DNA of 64,000 nt from assembly GCA_934133005.1 (NCBI GenBank), contig CAKPAI010000001.1, positions 124,001-188,000 of the forward strand, written 5' to 3'. The translations under genes were made by a program, and so were the position numbers. The notes under the pieces are model-generated. The model saw nothing but the letters and a program-made list of their open reading frames with translations, was not told the origin of the DNA and did no database searches. Source of the stretch: an uncultured Clostridia bacterium (GTDB lineage: Bacteria; Bacillota; Clostridia; TANB77; CAG-508). Numbering within the stretch: the first letter of the stretch is position 1; the number at the start of each line of letters is the position of its first letter. Below are positions 42,413 through 50,988 of the stretch, one piece after another.

Positions 42413-43264
42413 TTAAAGAGATTTCACAATTATTTTACATAAACTTTCATACTGCTCTAAACTTAAATTTTCACCTCTTACATTTTTTTCTATTCCCAAC
42501 TTATCAAATATTTCTTGAATTTTTTCTTTACTTGTAACTATTTTTCCATTTATTAAAGCATTTTCTAAAGTTTTTCTTCTTTGTGCAAAAGCTGATTTTA
42601 TTATTTTAAATAATAATTCTTTATTTTCTTCTTGTACATTCTTTTTTAGTTCCAATTTTATTACTACTGATTCTACCTTAGGACTTGGAATAAAAGATTC
42701 TTTTGGTACATCTATAACTTTACTTGCATTAGAATAATACGAAACTGCATATGTTATAGCACCAGCAAGTCTTTCTCCCGTTTTAGCAGTTAATCTATCT
42801 CCCACCTCTTTTTGTACCATTACAATAATTTCATCTATTATCTCATTATTTTCTAATAATTTCATAATTATTGGTGTGCTTATATAATATGGTAAATTTG
42901 CAACAACTTTTACTCTGCTATTTGAGCTTTTTCTCTCATTTATAATTTTAGCCAAATCTACCTTTAATATATCCTCGTGAATAATTGTAAAATTATCTTT
43001 TTCTTTAAATCTATCTTTTAAAATTGAAACCATCCTTGGATCTAATTCGACTGCAATTACATTATTGCTTTTTTGCAATAATAAATTAGTAAGTACTCCA
43101 AGTCCTGGACCAATCTCAATTACTATATCTTCTTTTTCTATATTTGCAGATTCAACTATTCCATCTACCACTTCATCACTTATCAAAAAATTTTGACCAA
43201 GTGATTTATCTGCTTTTATGTTATATCTTTTTAATATTTCCCTTGTATCATCATATACACTCAT
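42413..43264 (-). CDS. rsmA: 16S rRNA dimethyladenosine methyltransferase RsmA (KsgA)
   Basis: 283 residues. SAM motif I VIEIGPGLGVLTNLLL, then VIAVELDPRMV, and the rRNA adenine dimethylase signature VVANLPYYISTPI (NLPY). The C-terminal part (FIPSPKVESVVIKLEL, KSAFAQRRKTLENAL) is typical. It dimethylates A1518 and A1519 in 16S rRNA. It lies 9 bp after the ROK gene on the same strand, suggesting co-transcription. No unusual features. Confidence 0.95.
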   Translation of the reverse strand: MSVYDDTREILKRYNIKADKSLGQNFLISDEVVDGIVESANIEKEDIVIEIGPGLGVLTNLLLQKSNNVIAVELDPRMVSILKDRFKEKDNFTIIHEDILKVDLAKIINERKSSNSRVKVVANLPYYISTPIIMKLLENNEIIDEIIVMVQKEVGDRLTAKTGERLAGAITYAVSYYSNASKVIDVPKESFIPSPKVESVVIKLELKKNVQEENKELLFKIIKSAFAQRRKTLENALINGKIVTSKEKIQEIFDKLGIEKNVRGENLSLEQYESLCKIIVKSL

Positions 43265-43273
43265 AAACTTCTC

Positions 43274-44179
43274 CTATAATAGTGTTGCACCTAAAATCCC
43301 CGCATTATTTCCAGCCTCTGCTATAACAATCTTTGGTGGATTTTGTTTGTTAAATAAATTTTCGCCATTTTTGATTTTAGCTTCCACTTTATCTAAAATA
43401 AGCTCGCTATAATGCGACAGGCTTCCACCTATTGCAATTGCCTCTGGTTCTAAAATATTTATTATATTTGCTAACCCTATTTCAAAATTTTCTATATAGT
43501 CATTAATTAAAGTTTGAATTTCTAAAGTCATATTCTCCTTTACTTTATTTGTAAATTCTTCAGAACCAATGTGTTTATCTACATTCAACATATCTAATAT
43601 TTTGTTTTTGAATTTACGTTTTGAGCAATAAACTTCAAAGCATCCTCTATTTCCACATTTGCAAAGTTCACCATCTTTTTTTATTGTCATATGTCCAAAT
43701 TCAAAGCCAGAATTTCTCTTAGGCTTTAACATTTTTCCATCAAGAAATGCTGCTCCTCCAATTCCAGTTCCTACACATAAAAACACACAGTCATCATAAC
43801 TTCTTAATGCTCCTATTTCTTTTTCGGCAAGTCCTGCGCATTTTCCATCATTTTCAACTTTTATATCTGCAGTAAAACTTTTTTCAAGTTCTGCTTTTAT
43901 ATTAAACTCTTTAATTCCTAGGTTTACTACATTTTTTATTATTCCATTTCTAGGATTTCCTGGTGTCGCAATTCCAATTTTTTCGATTTGTTCTTTTGAA
44001 AAATTGTTTTCTTTAAGTAATTCCTCAATCCCTTCATTTATACATTTTATTATGTATTCTTCAACGCTTATATTATTTCTGTCATTCATATAATATTCTT
44101 TTATAGCTATAATATTATATTTATCATCTACTAGTCCTATTGCAATATGACTTCCACCTAGATCAATTCCAACTTTCAT
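43274..44179 (-). CDS. ROK-family sugar kinase
   Basis: 301 residues. It opens KVGIDLGGSHIAIGLVD, the ATP-binding beta-hairpin of the ASKHA fold. The ROK zinc motif reads CKCGNRGCFEVYCS (about residues 171-184), and VGTGIGGAAFLDGKML and GFEFGHMTI are the usual ROK blocks. There is no N-terminal HTH, so it is a kinase, not a repressor. Glucokinase is the most likely activity, but N-acetylmannosamine or fructose kinases share this form. It lies 9 bp upstream of rsmA. Confidence 0.88.
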   Translation of the reverse strand: MKVGIDLGGSHIAIGLVDDKYNIIAIKEYYMNDRNNISVEEYIIKCINEGIEELLKENNFSKEQIEKIGIATPGNPRNGIIKNVVNLGIKEFNIKAELEKSFTADIKVENDGKCAGLAEKEIGALRSYDDCVFLCVGTGIGGAAFLDGKMLKPKRNSGFEFGHMTIKKDGELCKCGNRGCFEVYCSKRKFKNKILDMLNVDKHIGSEEFTNKVKENMTLEIQTLINDYIENFEIGLANIINILEPEAIAIGGSLSHYSELILDKVEAKIKNGENLFNKQNPPKIVIAEAGNNAGILGATLL

Positions 44180-44242
44180 ATGTTTTAATCTCCTTTTTTC
44201 AATATTCTATAATATCTCAACAGATAATTCAAGTGCACAGAA

Positions 44243-44287
44243 TGATAAAAAAATAAATGTAAACACTTTTTGTGTATACATTTATTT
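44243..44287 (-). terminator. Terminator of the type IV pilus operon
   Basis: AAATAAATGTA / TACATTTATTT, a perfect 11-bp stem, followed on the minus strand by TTTTTATC. It lies just after pilC. Confidence 0.85.
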
Positions 44288-44295
44288 CTAATTTT

Positions 44296-45648
44296 TTATA
44301 ATCCTGCTGCTGAGAATAAGAAATTACCCATGTAAACTTCAATACAAGGAACTAATACTACAATAACAACAAATATTAGTATAACACCAACTATTGAATA
44401 TACAACCTGTGGTAATATGGCCATAATCTTATCCATGATATTTTTTATATCAACTTCCATATATTCCAAAAGTTTTTCCATCATTTCAGAAAGATCTGTC
44501 TGCATACCTACTTTAAGCATCTCTGTTATCATCGACGATGAAAGTCCTGATCTTTCAAAAGGCTCTATCCATGAATTACCAACTAATATATTATTTATTG
44601 ATGTCTCAACCATAGCCCTCATAACGTAGTTATTAACAACGTTTTTACTAACTTCCATTGCATCTTGTATTCTCATACCATTTTCAAGATTCAGAAGCAT
44701 TGCTCTCATAAGTCTTGAAAAATCTAAGCTGTAAAATAAAGTTCCAAATATAGGCATTGTATATTTAAAATAATCATAATTATATCTGCCTTTAGGTGTA
44801 TGAACATAATAAACAATTAATCCTATTATCGCTGCAATAATTCCTACCGGAATATACCAATTATCTAATATCCACTGCATTACATGAGCAAATGCTATTG
44901 TAACTCCTGATATTTGATCTGTTGAGCCAACCTGTTCATATACATTTTGAATTGTAGGAATTACATATACACTACCAACAAATAGTAATATAATAAGTGC
45001 TACTAAAGTTATTGCATTTGGCAAAATAATTCCTTTTAACTTTTTTACTGTATCAGTATTTGAATCTAGATATTTTATTGCTTGTTCTAATGATTGAGTA
45101 AGCGAACCTGAAAGTTCACCTACTTTTATCATATTTATATATATATACGGAAATACATTTGAATAATATTCCATTGTTGTATACATATATTCTCCACTTT
45201 CAAGACCTGCTAAAATATCTTCCAAAATACCTCTTAAAGTTAAATTTTCGGTACTCTGTATTATTGTGCTTAGTGCATGAATGTTATTAAAGTCAGCTTT
45301 TTTTAGAAGATAAAAGTTTTGTGTAAAAACCATTATGTCTCTAGTTGTTATTTTCTCTTGTGCAGATAATGCTAAGTTTATTTTTTCAAAAGCCGATTGT
45401 TTTTTTCTAGCCCTTCCTTGAATTATAACAGACGAATTTGCTTGTTTCATAATCTCATCAATATCTGTTATATTCTTTTTAGGAACTGTTCTTGCACTTT
45501 TATTTTTGTAACCAACTTGCACAACTGCAATAGGTGTTAGATCACCTGCTTTTAATCTTTTTATTAAATTCTGCTTGCTTGAACTATCAGCTCTGTTTCT
45601 TACTATTACTCCTTCTTTTGTAATAGCTTTATATACATATTCTGGCAT
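44296..45648 (-). CDS. pilC: Type II secretion/type IV pilus platform protein PilC
   Basis: 450 residues. It starts MPEYVYKAITKEG, the usual GspF/PilC opening. Two T2SSF cytoplasmic domains (about 105-225 and 310-430) are separated by membrane helices (LPNAITLVALIILLFVGSVYVIPTI, WYIPVGIIAAIIGLIVYYV), and there is a last helix near 425. FTQNFYLLKKADFNNIHALSTI and FSRLMRAMLLNLENGMRIQDAMEVS mark each domain. It is the inner-membrane platform on which PilB or PilT act. It is the last gene of the pilus operon, with a terminator right after it. Confidence 0.93.
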   Translation of the reverse strand: MPEYVYKAITKEGVIVRNRADSSSKQNLIKRLKAGDLTPIAVVQVGYKNKSARTVPKKNITDIDEIMKQANSSVIIQGRARKKQSAFEKINLALSAQEKITTRDIMVFTQNFYLLKKADFNNIHALSTIIQSTENLTLRGILEDILAGLESGEYMYTTMEYYSNVFPYIYINMIKVGELSGSLTQSLEQAIKYLDSNTDTVKKLKGIILPNAITLVALIILLFVGSVYVIPTIQNVYEQVGSTDQISGVTIAFAHVMQWILDNWYIPVGIIAAIIGLIVYYVHTPKGRYNYDYFKYTMPIFGTLFYSLDFSRLMRAMLLNLENGMRIQDAMEVSKNVVNNYVMRAMVETSINNILVGNSWIEPFERSGLSSSMITEMLKVGMQTDLSEMMEKLLEYMEVDIKNIMDKIMAILPQVVYSIVGVILIFVVIVVLVPCIEVYMGNFLFSAAGL

Positions 45649-45666
45649 CTTCGCCTCCTATTTATA

Positions 45667-46779
45667 CTAATTTAATTGACTATTATTTCTCTTTATTTTT
45701 AATTGCATTATAGTTCTATTTAATATTTCTATATTTTTTTCTTCTATTTGTGCTTTTGCTTGTTCTAATGTTATAACATCATTTACAAATAGCTGTGCCA
45801 ACGAATTTATTAGTCCTATACTTCCATTTGCAGAAGAACTTTGAATTGCATCTTCTACTTCAGATACACTAAATTTTTCTTTTCTAATTAAGCCTTGGAC
45901 AATATTATCAACAACCATAACCTCTGGAAGCATTACCATTTTTCCAGATTTAGACTTTATAAGTCTTTGTGAAGTTACAAGTTTTAATAATGATGCAATT
46001 AAGAATTTTACACTCTGTTGGTCTGATATATCATAGAAGTTTATCATTCTATCGATTGTTTCAGCACATGATTTAGTGTGAAGTGTTCCTATTACTAAGT
46101 GTCCTGCCTCTGCTGTTTCAATTGCTGCATCCATTGTTTCTCTATCACGAATCTCTCCTATTACTAGGATATCGCAGTCCTCTCTTAAACAGTTTTTAAC
46201 ACCATCTTTATATGAAAGTGAATCCTGTCCAAGTCCTACTTCTTTTTGAACTACTATTGACTTTTTGCATTTATGTCTGTATTCTACTGGGCTTTCCAAA
46301 GTTAGTATTTTTTTATTTTGATTTTCATTTATATCATTTATTAATGCATTTAATGTTGTTGTTTTACCAGAGTTTGTTTTACCAGTTACAAGAACTAAAC
46401 CTTGTGGTTGATACATCATTCTTCTTACTATATCTGGTACTCCTAATTGATCAAACGATGGTAAATCATTTTTTATAATTCTTAATGTAAATAATGGTAC
46501 ATCATCTTCATAAGAAATATTTACTCTTAGTCTTGTACCTTCAAAATCAAATGAAGAGTCTAACTTTCTTGTTTCTTTAAATATTTTATCTTTATCAATA
46601 TTTCCTCTTATAAAGTAATCATACAAGTCAATCATGTCATCTGGATTTAATTCATCACAACAATCAGTTGGAACTAATTCTCTTGCAATTCTGTACATTG
46701 GTTTTATTCCACTTATTAAATGAATATCTGATGCATCACGTTCTATTGCTTCTGCTAAAATCTTATCTATATTTATCAT
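45667..46779 (-). CDS. pilT: Type IV pilus retraction ATPase PilT
   Basis: 370 residues. Walker A is TGKTNSGKT (Lys139), the Asp box is TLESPVEY, Walker B is ILVIGEIRD, and the His box is AGHLVIGTLHT. The C-terminal VVDNIVQGLIRKEK corresponds to the PilT AIRNLIRE region needed for pilus retraction. Unlike PilB it lacks the zinc motif and long N-terminal domain, which supports the PilT call. It drives disassembly of the pilus. It is flanked by pilB and pilC. Confidence 0.92.
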   Translation of the reverse strand: MINIDKILAEAIERDASDIHLISGIKPMYRIARELVPTDCCDELNPDDMIDLYDYFIRGNIDKDKIFKETRKLDSSFDFEGTRLRVNISYEDDVPLFTLRIIKNDLPSFDQLGVPDIVRRMMYQPQGLVLVTGKTNSGKTTTLNALINDINENQNKKILTLESPVEYRHKCKKSIVVQKEVGLGQDSLSYKDGVKNCLREDCDILVIGEIRDRETMDAAIETAEAGHLVIGTLHTKSCAETIDRMINFYDISDQQSVKFLIASLLKLVTSQRLIKSKSGKMVMLPEVMVVDNIVQGLIRKEKFSVSEVEDAIQSSSANGSIGLINSLAQLFVNDVITLEQAKAQIEEKNIEILNRTIMQLKIKRNNSQLN

Positions 46780-46789
46780 TTGCGACCTC

Positions 46790-48412
46790 CTAATAAATTA
46801 TTAACTTTCTGTTTAATTCTGCAAGTGTTGTATATCCATCTAATACTTTTTTAAATCCATCAATTACTAGAGGTCTATATCCTTGTTCTATTGCTTTATT
46901 TCTTATTTCCATTGTTGATGCATCTTTTACAACAAGCTCTTTTATTTCATCTGTCATATTTAAAATTTCAAATACACCAATTCTTCCATAGAATCCGCTG
47001 TTATTGCATCTGCTACATCCAACAGTATCATAAGTAAACTTTCCATCAAAGTTAAGTTCTTCATTATATTTTTTTGCTATGCCATTCATTATATCTTTTT
47101 CTTCTTGTGTAAATTCTCTCTTTCTTGCACAATGAGGACATACACGTCTAACTAATCTTTGTGATAAAGATGTTGCAAGTGTACTTGATATATCATAATC
47201 AGATACACCAATTTTTCTTAATCTTGTAATTACTTCAACACTATCTATTGTGTGTATTGTAGATAATACATAGTGACCTGTTTGACCAGCTTGCATAGCA
47301 ATTTCTGCAGTTTCCTTATCACGAATCTCTCCCACTAGAATTATATCAGGGTCTTGTCTTAATACAGTTCTTAATGAATCAGAAAAAGACGTTTTTGTGT
47401 CAATCTCTATTTGATTTAATCCATGAAGTCTTATTTCTACTGGGTCCTCGATTGTTGTAATATTGATTTCTGGCTTATCTAAAAAATCAATTATACTATA
47501 TAGTGTTGTTGTTTTACCTTCTCCAGTAGGCGCTGCAACTAAAACTATACTATTTCTCTTTTCAAAACATTTCTTTACAAGTGCTGGATCATTTGGAAAT
47601 CCCAACTCAAATATTTGTTGAACATCTGCATTTTTCTTTAATAATCTTAAAACAAATTTTTCACCATTTACATTCTTTTGTGAAGATACACGAATGTTAT
47701 AATCCGGGTATGTGATTATTCTACCATCTTGTGATTCTTGCTTTTCTTGGTGCATATTTGAAATTGCTTTTAATCTTCCTATTAACTGTGATTGTTTTTC
47801 TTTTTCAATTGTTGCAGCTTCAAATAAATTTCCATCAATTCTGTATCTTATTCTTATGTTTTCTTCTTCTGGCTCAATATGAATATCACTTGCTCTTTTT
47901 TCCATAGCCGTTTTTATAATTGAGTCTACAAGTTCAGATATATCAGCATTAACATCAATATCCTCAGTTACATCTCCTTGAAGAGAATCTAAAGTATCTT
48001 CTAAGCATTTATTAAATGTTATATACTTGTCCATTACTAATCCTTTATTTAGGAAAAGTAATCTTACAGCCTCAATATTTCTTCTATTTGTAGTTTCAGC
48101 AAAACAAACTTTTATCTTTCCTGCTTCAATTTCAAATGGAATTGCCTTATTTCTTTTGGCTATATCTAAAGATATATACTCACTTACATCTATTTTTATT
48201 GAGTAAGGTGATAAAATCATTGCTTTTTCACCTAATATTTCTCCTATTGCATTTATTAAAACTTGAGAATCACATAGATTTAGCTCATAAATAATATCTC
48301 CTATTTTTTTACTAGGATTTTTTCTCTGATAATCTAATGCTTCATTTATATCTTTTTCAGATACAACTCCTCTTTTTACAAGTTCTATTCCTATGGGTTG
48401 ATTGTTAGCCAT
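46790..48412 (-). CDS. pilB: Type IV pilus assembly ATPase PilB
   Basis: 540 residues. The N-terminal GspE_N-like domain (about 1-145) is followed by the ATPase: Walker A VAAPTGEGKTTT (Lys300), Asp box TTIEDPVEI, Walker B IILVGEIRD, His box TGHYVLSTIHT, and a tetra-Cys zinc site CPHC...CSRC (about 432-475). That zinc site is typical of PilB/GspE and absent from PilT. Walker A has Glu where Ser is usual (TGEGKT), seen in some Firmicutes. It powers pilus extension. It starts 18 bp after the prepilin gene and runs into pilT after 10 bp. Confidence 0.94.
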   Translation of the reverse strand: MANNQPIGIELVKRGVVSEKDINEALDYQRKNPSKKIGDIIYELNLCDSQVLINAIGEILGEKAMILSPYSIKIDVSEYISLDIAKRNKAIPFEIEAGKIKVCFAETTNRRNIEAVRLLFLNKGLVMDKYITFNKCLEDTLDSLQGDVTEDIDVNADISELVDSIIKTAMEKRASDIHIEPEEENIRIRYRIDGNLFEAATIEKEKQSQLIGRLKAISNMHQEKQESQDGRIITYPDYNIRVSSQKNVNGEKFVLRLLKKNADVQQIFELGFPNDPALVKKCFEKRNSIVLVAAPTGEGKTTTLYSIIDFLDKPEINITTIEDPVEIRLHGLNQIEIDTKTSFSDSLRTVLRQDPDIILVGEIRDKETAEIAMQAGQTGHYVLSTIHTIDSVEVITRLRKIGVSDYDISSTLATSLSQRLVRRVCPHCARKREFTQEEKDIMNGIAKKYNEELNFDGKFTYDTVGCSRCNNSGFYGRIGVFEILNMTDEIKELVVKDASTMEIRNKAIEQGYRPLVIDGFKKVLDGYTTLAELNRKLIIY

Positions 48413-48430
48413 ATTCTTTATCTCCTTTGT

Positions 48431-48880
48431 TTACCAATATTTTAATGTGTAATCTATTGTTTTATTAAATAATGTTTTGCTACTATTTCCTATTATAATG
48501 TTGACTCTTAGTATATTTTTTTCAACATTATTAACAGTGATAGTTCTTTTTGATATATTAAATGATTTTACATTTGTTGCAATTTTTTGATTTTCTCTAT
48601 ACACTCCTTCATCAGCTTCATTATACACATATGTAGTTCCATTTTCAAATATTATTGTGTTATTTTTCACTATAACATCTGAATTACTTTTTACATCAAC
48701 TGTCAAATAACTATTAAACGAATCAAACTGTGCTGCATATTGTGCAGAACCTTTTAGTATTCCCAAGTTATTGTAAAAGAATGTACTAACTGTTGTCATT
48801 ATTGCTAAAATCATTAGCATTACAGTAATATATACTGCAAGCTCAGTAAGTGTAACTCCTCTTTCACTTTTTCTTACCAT
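48431..48880 (-). CDS. Prepilin-like protein (minor pilin) with Glu5
   Basis: 149 residues. A short leader RKSERG precedes the class III cleavage motif G-VTLTELAVYI, with Glu at +5, then a hydrophobic helix (TVMLMILAIMTTVSTFF). The remainder is a beta-rich globular domain (SDVIVKNNTIIFENGTTYVYNE), like GspJ or PilW minor pilins. It would be processed by the A24 peptidase encoded two genes upstream. It follows the second prepilin gene by 20 bp. Confidence 0.85.
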   Translation of the reverse strand: MVRKSERGVTLTELAVYITVMLMILAIMTTVSTFFYNNLGILKGSAQYAAQFDSFNSYLTVDVKSNSDVIVKNNTIIFENGTTYVYNEADEGVYRENQKIATNVKSFNISKRTITVNNVEKNILRVNIIIGNSSKTLFNKTIDYTLKYW

Positions 48881-48900
48881 ACTTTTAGTACAATCCTTTC

Positions 48901-49320
48901 TTATTTTTCAACTTCTTTAATTTTTAGTTTCGACAAACTTAAACTTTTATCATTATTCATTACTTTATAAGACACCACTATACTTATACTCTTTATATAC
49001 TCTGAGTTTAGCCCATTTTCAGATGCCTTTATAACAGTTATATTATAATCATCTGGAATTTCTACCTCACCTTTTGCTTTCAAATATGCTACAAAATCTT
49101 CATTATTGCTAACTTCTTCAAATGACTTTTCATCAATTTTCTCTGATATAATAGTAGCATATGCCATTGCTATACTACTTGCTTGTATTTCAGCAGACGT
49201 TTTATACAAACTTGCCATTAAAGATGTTAAAATTCCTGAAAATATTATAATTACAACTGTTGCTACTACTAAGTCAACTCCAGTAACGCCTTTGTTTTCT
49301 TTAAAATATCTTTTTATCAT
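48901..49320 (-). CDS. Prepilin-like protein (minor pilin) with Asp at +5
   Basis: 139 residues. Leader MIKRYFKENKG, then VTGVDLVVATVVIIIFSGILTSLM. The +5 residue after the Gly is Asp, not Glu, a conservative but uncommon change; the +5 carboxylate helps assembly. It has a short helical and beta C-terminal domain (IQASSIAMAYATIISEKIDEKSFEEV, VSYKVMNN). AAGGACT lies 6 nt before the ATG. It is adjacent to prepilin peptidase (15 bp gap) and to the Glu5 prepilin. Confidence 0.8.
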   Translation of the reverse strand: MIKRYFKENKGVTGVDLVVATVVIIIFSGILTSLMASLYKTSAEIQASSIAMAYATIISEKIDEKSFEEVSNNEDFVAYLKAKGEVEIPDDYNITVIKASENGLNSEYIKSISIVVSYKVMNNDKSLSLSKLKIKEVEK

Positions 49321-49335
49321 TTTAGTAGTCCTTCT

Positions 49336-50151
49336 TTAAAAATTATAAAATACAGAAATGTTACTTACTAATAAGATTATTATATTTGTAACACATAGAT
49401 AAAATCCAAAAGGAATAGTATTCTTATTTTTTGCATCTTTCTTAATATATTTTGTCCTATTCTTTACTATTTTATCAATAATACTTTTTATTCCGATTAT
49501 TAAAAGTGTAAAAATAACAGTTGCTATTGTTTGTAATTCATATGTAAACATTGCCATTAAACAAATAAGTGAAAGAACATTAAGAGTATAACTATCTCTT
49601 AAATTCTTTTTATAAAATATTGTATTTGCTGTTGTAAGTATTGCTAATGCAGATAGATATATAACATATCTATACATATCAACATTTCCTAATGTATATA
49701 GATATATTATATACATTGTTTGAACTATAGTTAAATATATAATAAGCTCATTTTGTATTTGTATTTTTTCTTTATCAATTCCTGATATGATAAATAGACC
49801 AGCTATATATAGCAAGCCAAATACTAAATATACAATCTTTGGTACACTTAGCGCAAAAATATTCATTTTAATAGAAAAAGCAAATAACACAAATACAATT
49901 CCAGATAAAAGTTCTAAAAGTAAATATCTTGGGCGTATTTTTTGTTTGCAATATCTACATTTTCCACCTAAAAATATGTAACTAAATATTGGAATTAAAT
50001 CTAAAAATCCTAGCTTATGATTGCAATTAGGACAAAAAGACCTTTCGTGTGTTATATCTTTTCCAAGTGGTATTCTATAAACTGCAAGTGTAAAAAAACT
50101 TCCAAAGGTTATTCCTATTAAAAAAGTAAATATATATATTATTACGTTCAT
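49336..50151 (-). CDS. Prepilin peptidase/methyltransferase (A24 family), non-canonical second Asp motif
   Basis: 271 residues, about eight membrane helices. GSFFTLAVYRIPLGKDI and the zinc knuckle CPNC (Cys40/43)...CRYC (Cys65/68) form the N-terminal methyltransferase region. The first peptidase Asp is Asp126 in SGIDKEKIQIQN. The second catalytic motif, normally GxGD, is not found; the best positional match is NLRDSYTLN (Asp186), with both glycines replaced. The enzyme cleaves prepilin leaders and methylates the new N-terminus. No clear ribosome site precedes the ATG; AAAGGAATG is more than 20 nt away, just after a hairpin at 50205-50256. Confidence 0.85.
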   Translation of the reverse strand: MNVIIYIFTFLIGITFGSFFTLAVYRIPLGKDITHERSFCPNCNHKLGFLDLIPIFSYIFLGGKCRYCKQKIRPRYLLLELLSGIVFVLFAFSIKMNIFALSVPKIVYLVFGLLYIAGLFIISGIDKEKIQIQNELIIYLTIVQTMYIIYLYTLGNVDMYRYVIYLSALAILTTANTIFYKKNLRDSYTLNVLSLICLMAMFTYELQTIATVIFTLLIIGIKSIIDKIVKNRTKYIKKDAKNKNTIPFGFYLCVTNIIILLVSNISVFYNF

Positions 50152-50204
50152 ACAATTTATATAAGCTACGCTTACATTCCTTTCATAAAATTAGTGCTTA
50201 TATT

Positions 50205-50256
50205 AAAATAAGGTTACCTTATTTTACCTGGGTAGGTATAAGGTAACCCTATTTTA
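50205..50256 (-). terminator. Intra-operon hairpin after the pilin gene
   Basis: GGTTACCTTAT (50212-50222) pairs perfectly with ATAAGGTAACC (50238-50248), extended by flanking AT pairs. The T-tract after it is weak (TTATTTTAAT). It could be a partial terminator or an RNA-stability element that lifts pilin levels above those of the assembly genes. Confidence 0.6.
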
Positions 50257-50264
50257 TATAATTA

Positions 50265-50495
50265 TTAATTCATTCCATTAACTAAAGTATTGAACCATAC
50301 ATCATCATTGTATTGTTGAAATGATGTGTTTTCACTTGTAGCAGCTTTGTTTGTTGCATTTGCAGCCTCTTTAGCTCTGTTTACTAGACCATTTTGACCT
50401 AATACTAAGCTTATAGAAACACCAGCTAGTATCAATAGAACAACTATTGTAACAACTAATGCTACTAATGTAATACCATTTTCTTTCTTAAACAT
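50265..50495 (-). CDS. Major pilin-like protein of the clostridial GITLVALVVTIVVLLILAG type
   Basis: 76 residues. A leader (MFKKENG) with class III cleavage before ITLVALVVTIVVLLILAGVSIS. The residue at +5 is Ala (I-T-L-V-A), so the conserved Glu5 is missing. The remainder is very short (about 45 residues: QNGLVNRAKEAANATNKAATSENTSFQQYNDDVWFN), like the many small pilin-like proteins in Clostridia. Downstream is a strong hairpin, and upstream is AGGAGG at 8 nt. It is the best candidate for the major pilin because it is smallest and sits before the hairpin. Function is inferred from location. Confidence 0.8.
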   Translation of the reverse strand: MFKKENGITLVALVVTIVVLLILAGVSISLVLGQNGLVNRAKEAANATNKAATSENTSFQQYNDDVWFNTLVNGMN

Positions 50496-50552
50496 TATAA
50501 ATTCCTCCTTTGATATTTTTTGTATATTTATATAAATTAAATATAACCTAAA

Positions 50553-50972
50553 TTATTTTAGTTCAGATTTTCCACTATTATTGTTTGAACCTGAATTTGT
50601 TGTGGTGTTTTTTATTGTTTCACCACTTCCTTGATTATTTCCATTTTCTGTGTTTGTGTCAGTATTTGTGCTATCGCCACTTTCAACAACAAATGGATTT
50701 GATTTTCCAGTAGAATAACTTCCAGAATTCTTATATAGTCTTAAATCTGAATCAGTTATTTCAAATGTAACATTTTGAACTGCTGTATTTGAATAGTCTA
50801 CTGTCGTTTGTTCAATTTCATCTTTAATTGTTTCTGATGTTTTATATTTTTCAACTTCACTTGGCACAATTTTTGTATTAGGAATGTATTTATAAAAAGT
50901 TATTCCTAAAATTAAACATATTATCAAACATAAAAGTAATATAATTATTATCTCTTTTAAAAATGACTTCAT
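50553..50972 (-). CDS. PilP-like pilus assembly protein (tentative)
   Basis: 139 residues. One N-terminal membrane helix (about 6-28, EIIIILLLCLIICLILGITFYKY) and then an extracytoplasmic part. SYSTGKSNPFVVE near residue 87 recalls the GRxDPF element of PilP-type lipoproteins, and the position after pilO supports a PilP-like role. The C-terminus is low-complexity Asn, Gly, Ser and Thr. It is not a lipoprotein: there is no lipobox Cys. Could also be a lineage-specific pilus subunit. Confidence 0.55.
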   Translation of the reverse strand: MKSFLKEIIIILLLCLIICLILGITFYKYIPNTKIVPSEVEKYKTSETIKDEIEQTTVDYSNTAVQNVTFEITDSDLRLYKNSGSYSTGKSNPFVVESGDSTNTDTNTENGNNQGSGETIKNTTTNSGSNNNSGKSELK

Positions 50973-50988
50973 ATTTTAACTTTCCTTT

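Noticed and set aside
43274..44179. ROK protein as a repressor
   Set aside because: No N-terminal helix-turn-helix; the protein starts directly with the kinase fold.
48928..48937. Perfect 0A box in the prepilin gene
   Set aside because: Inside codons for Leu-Ser-Lys of the prepilin, far from any promoter; chance.
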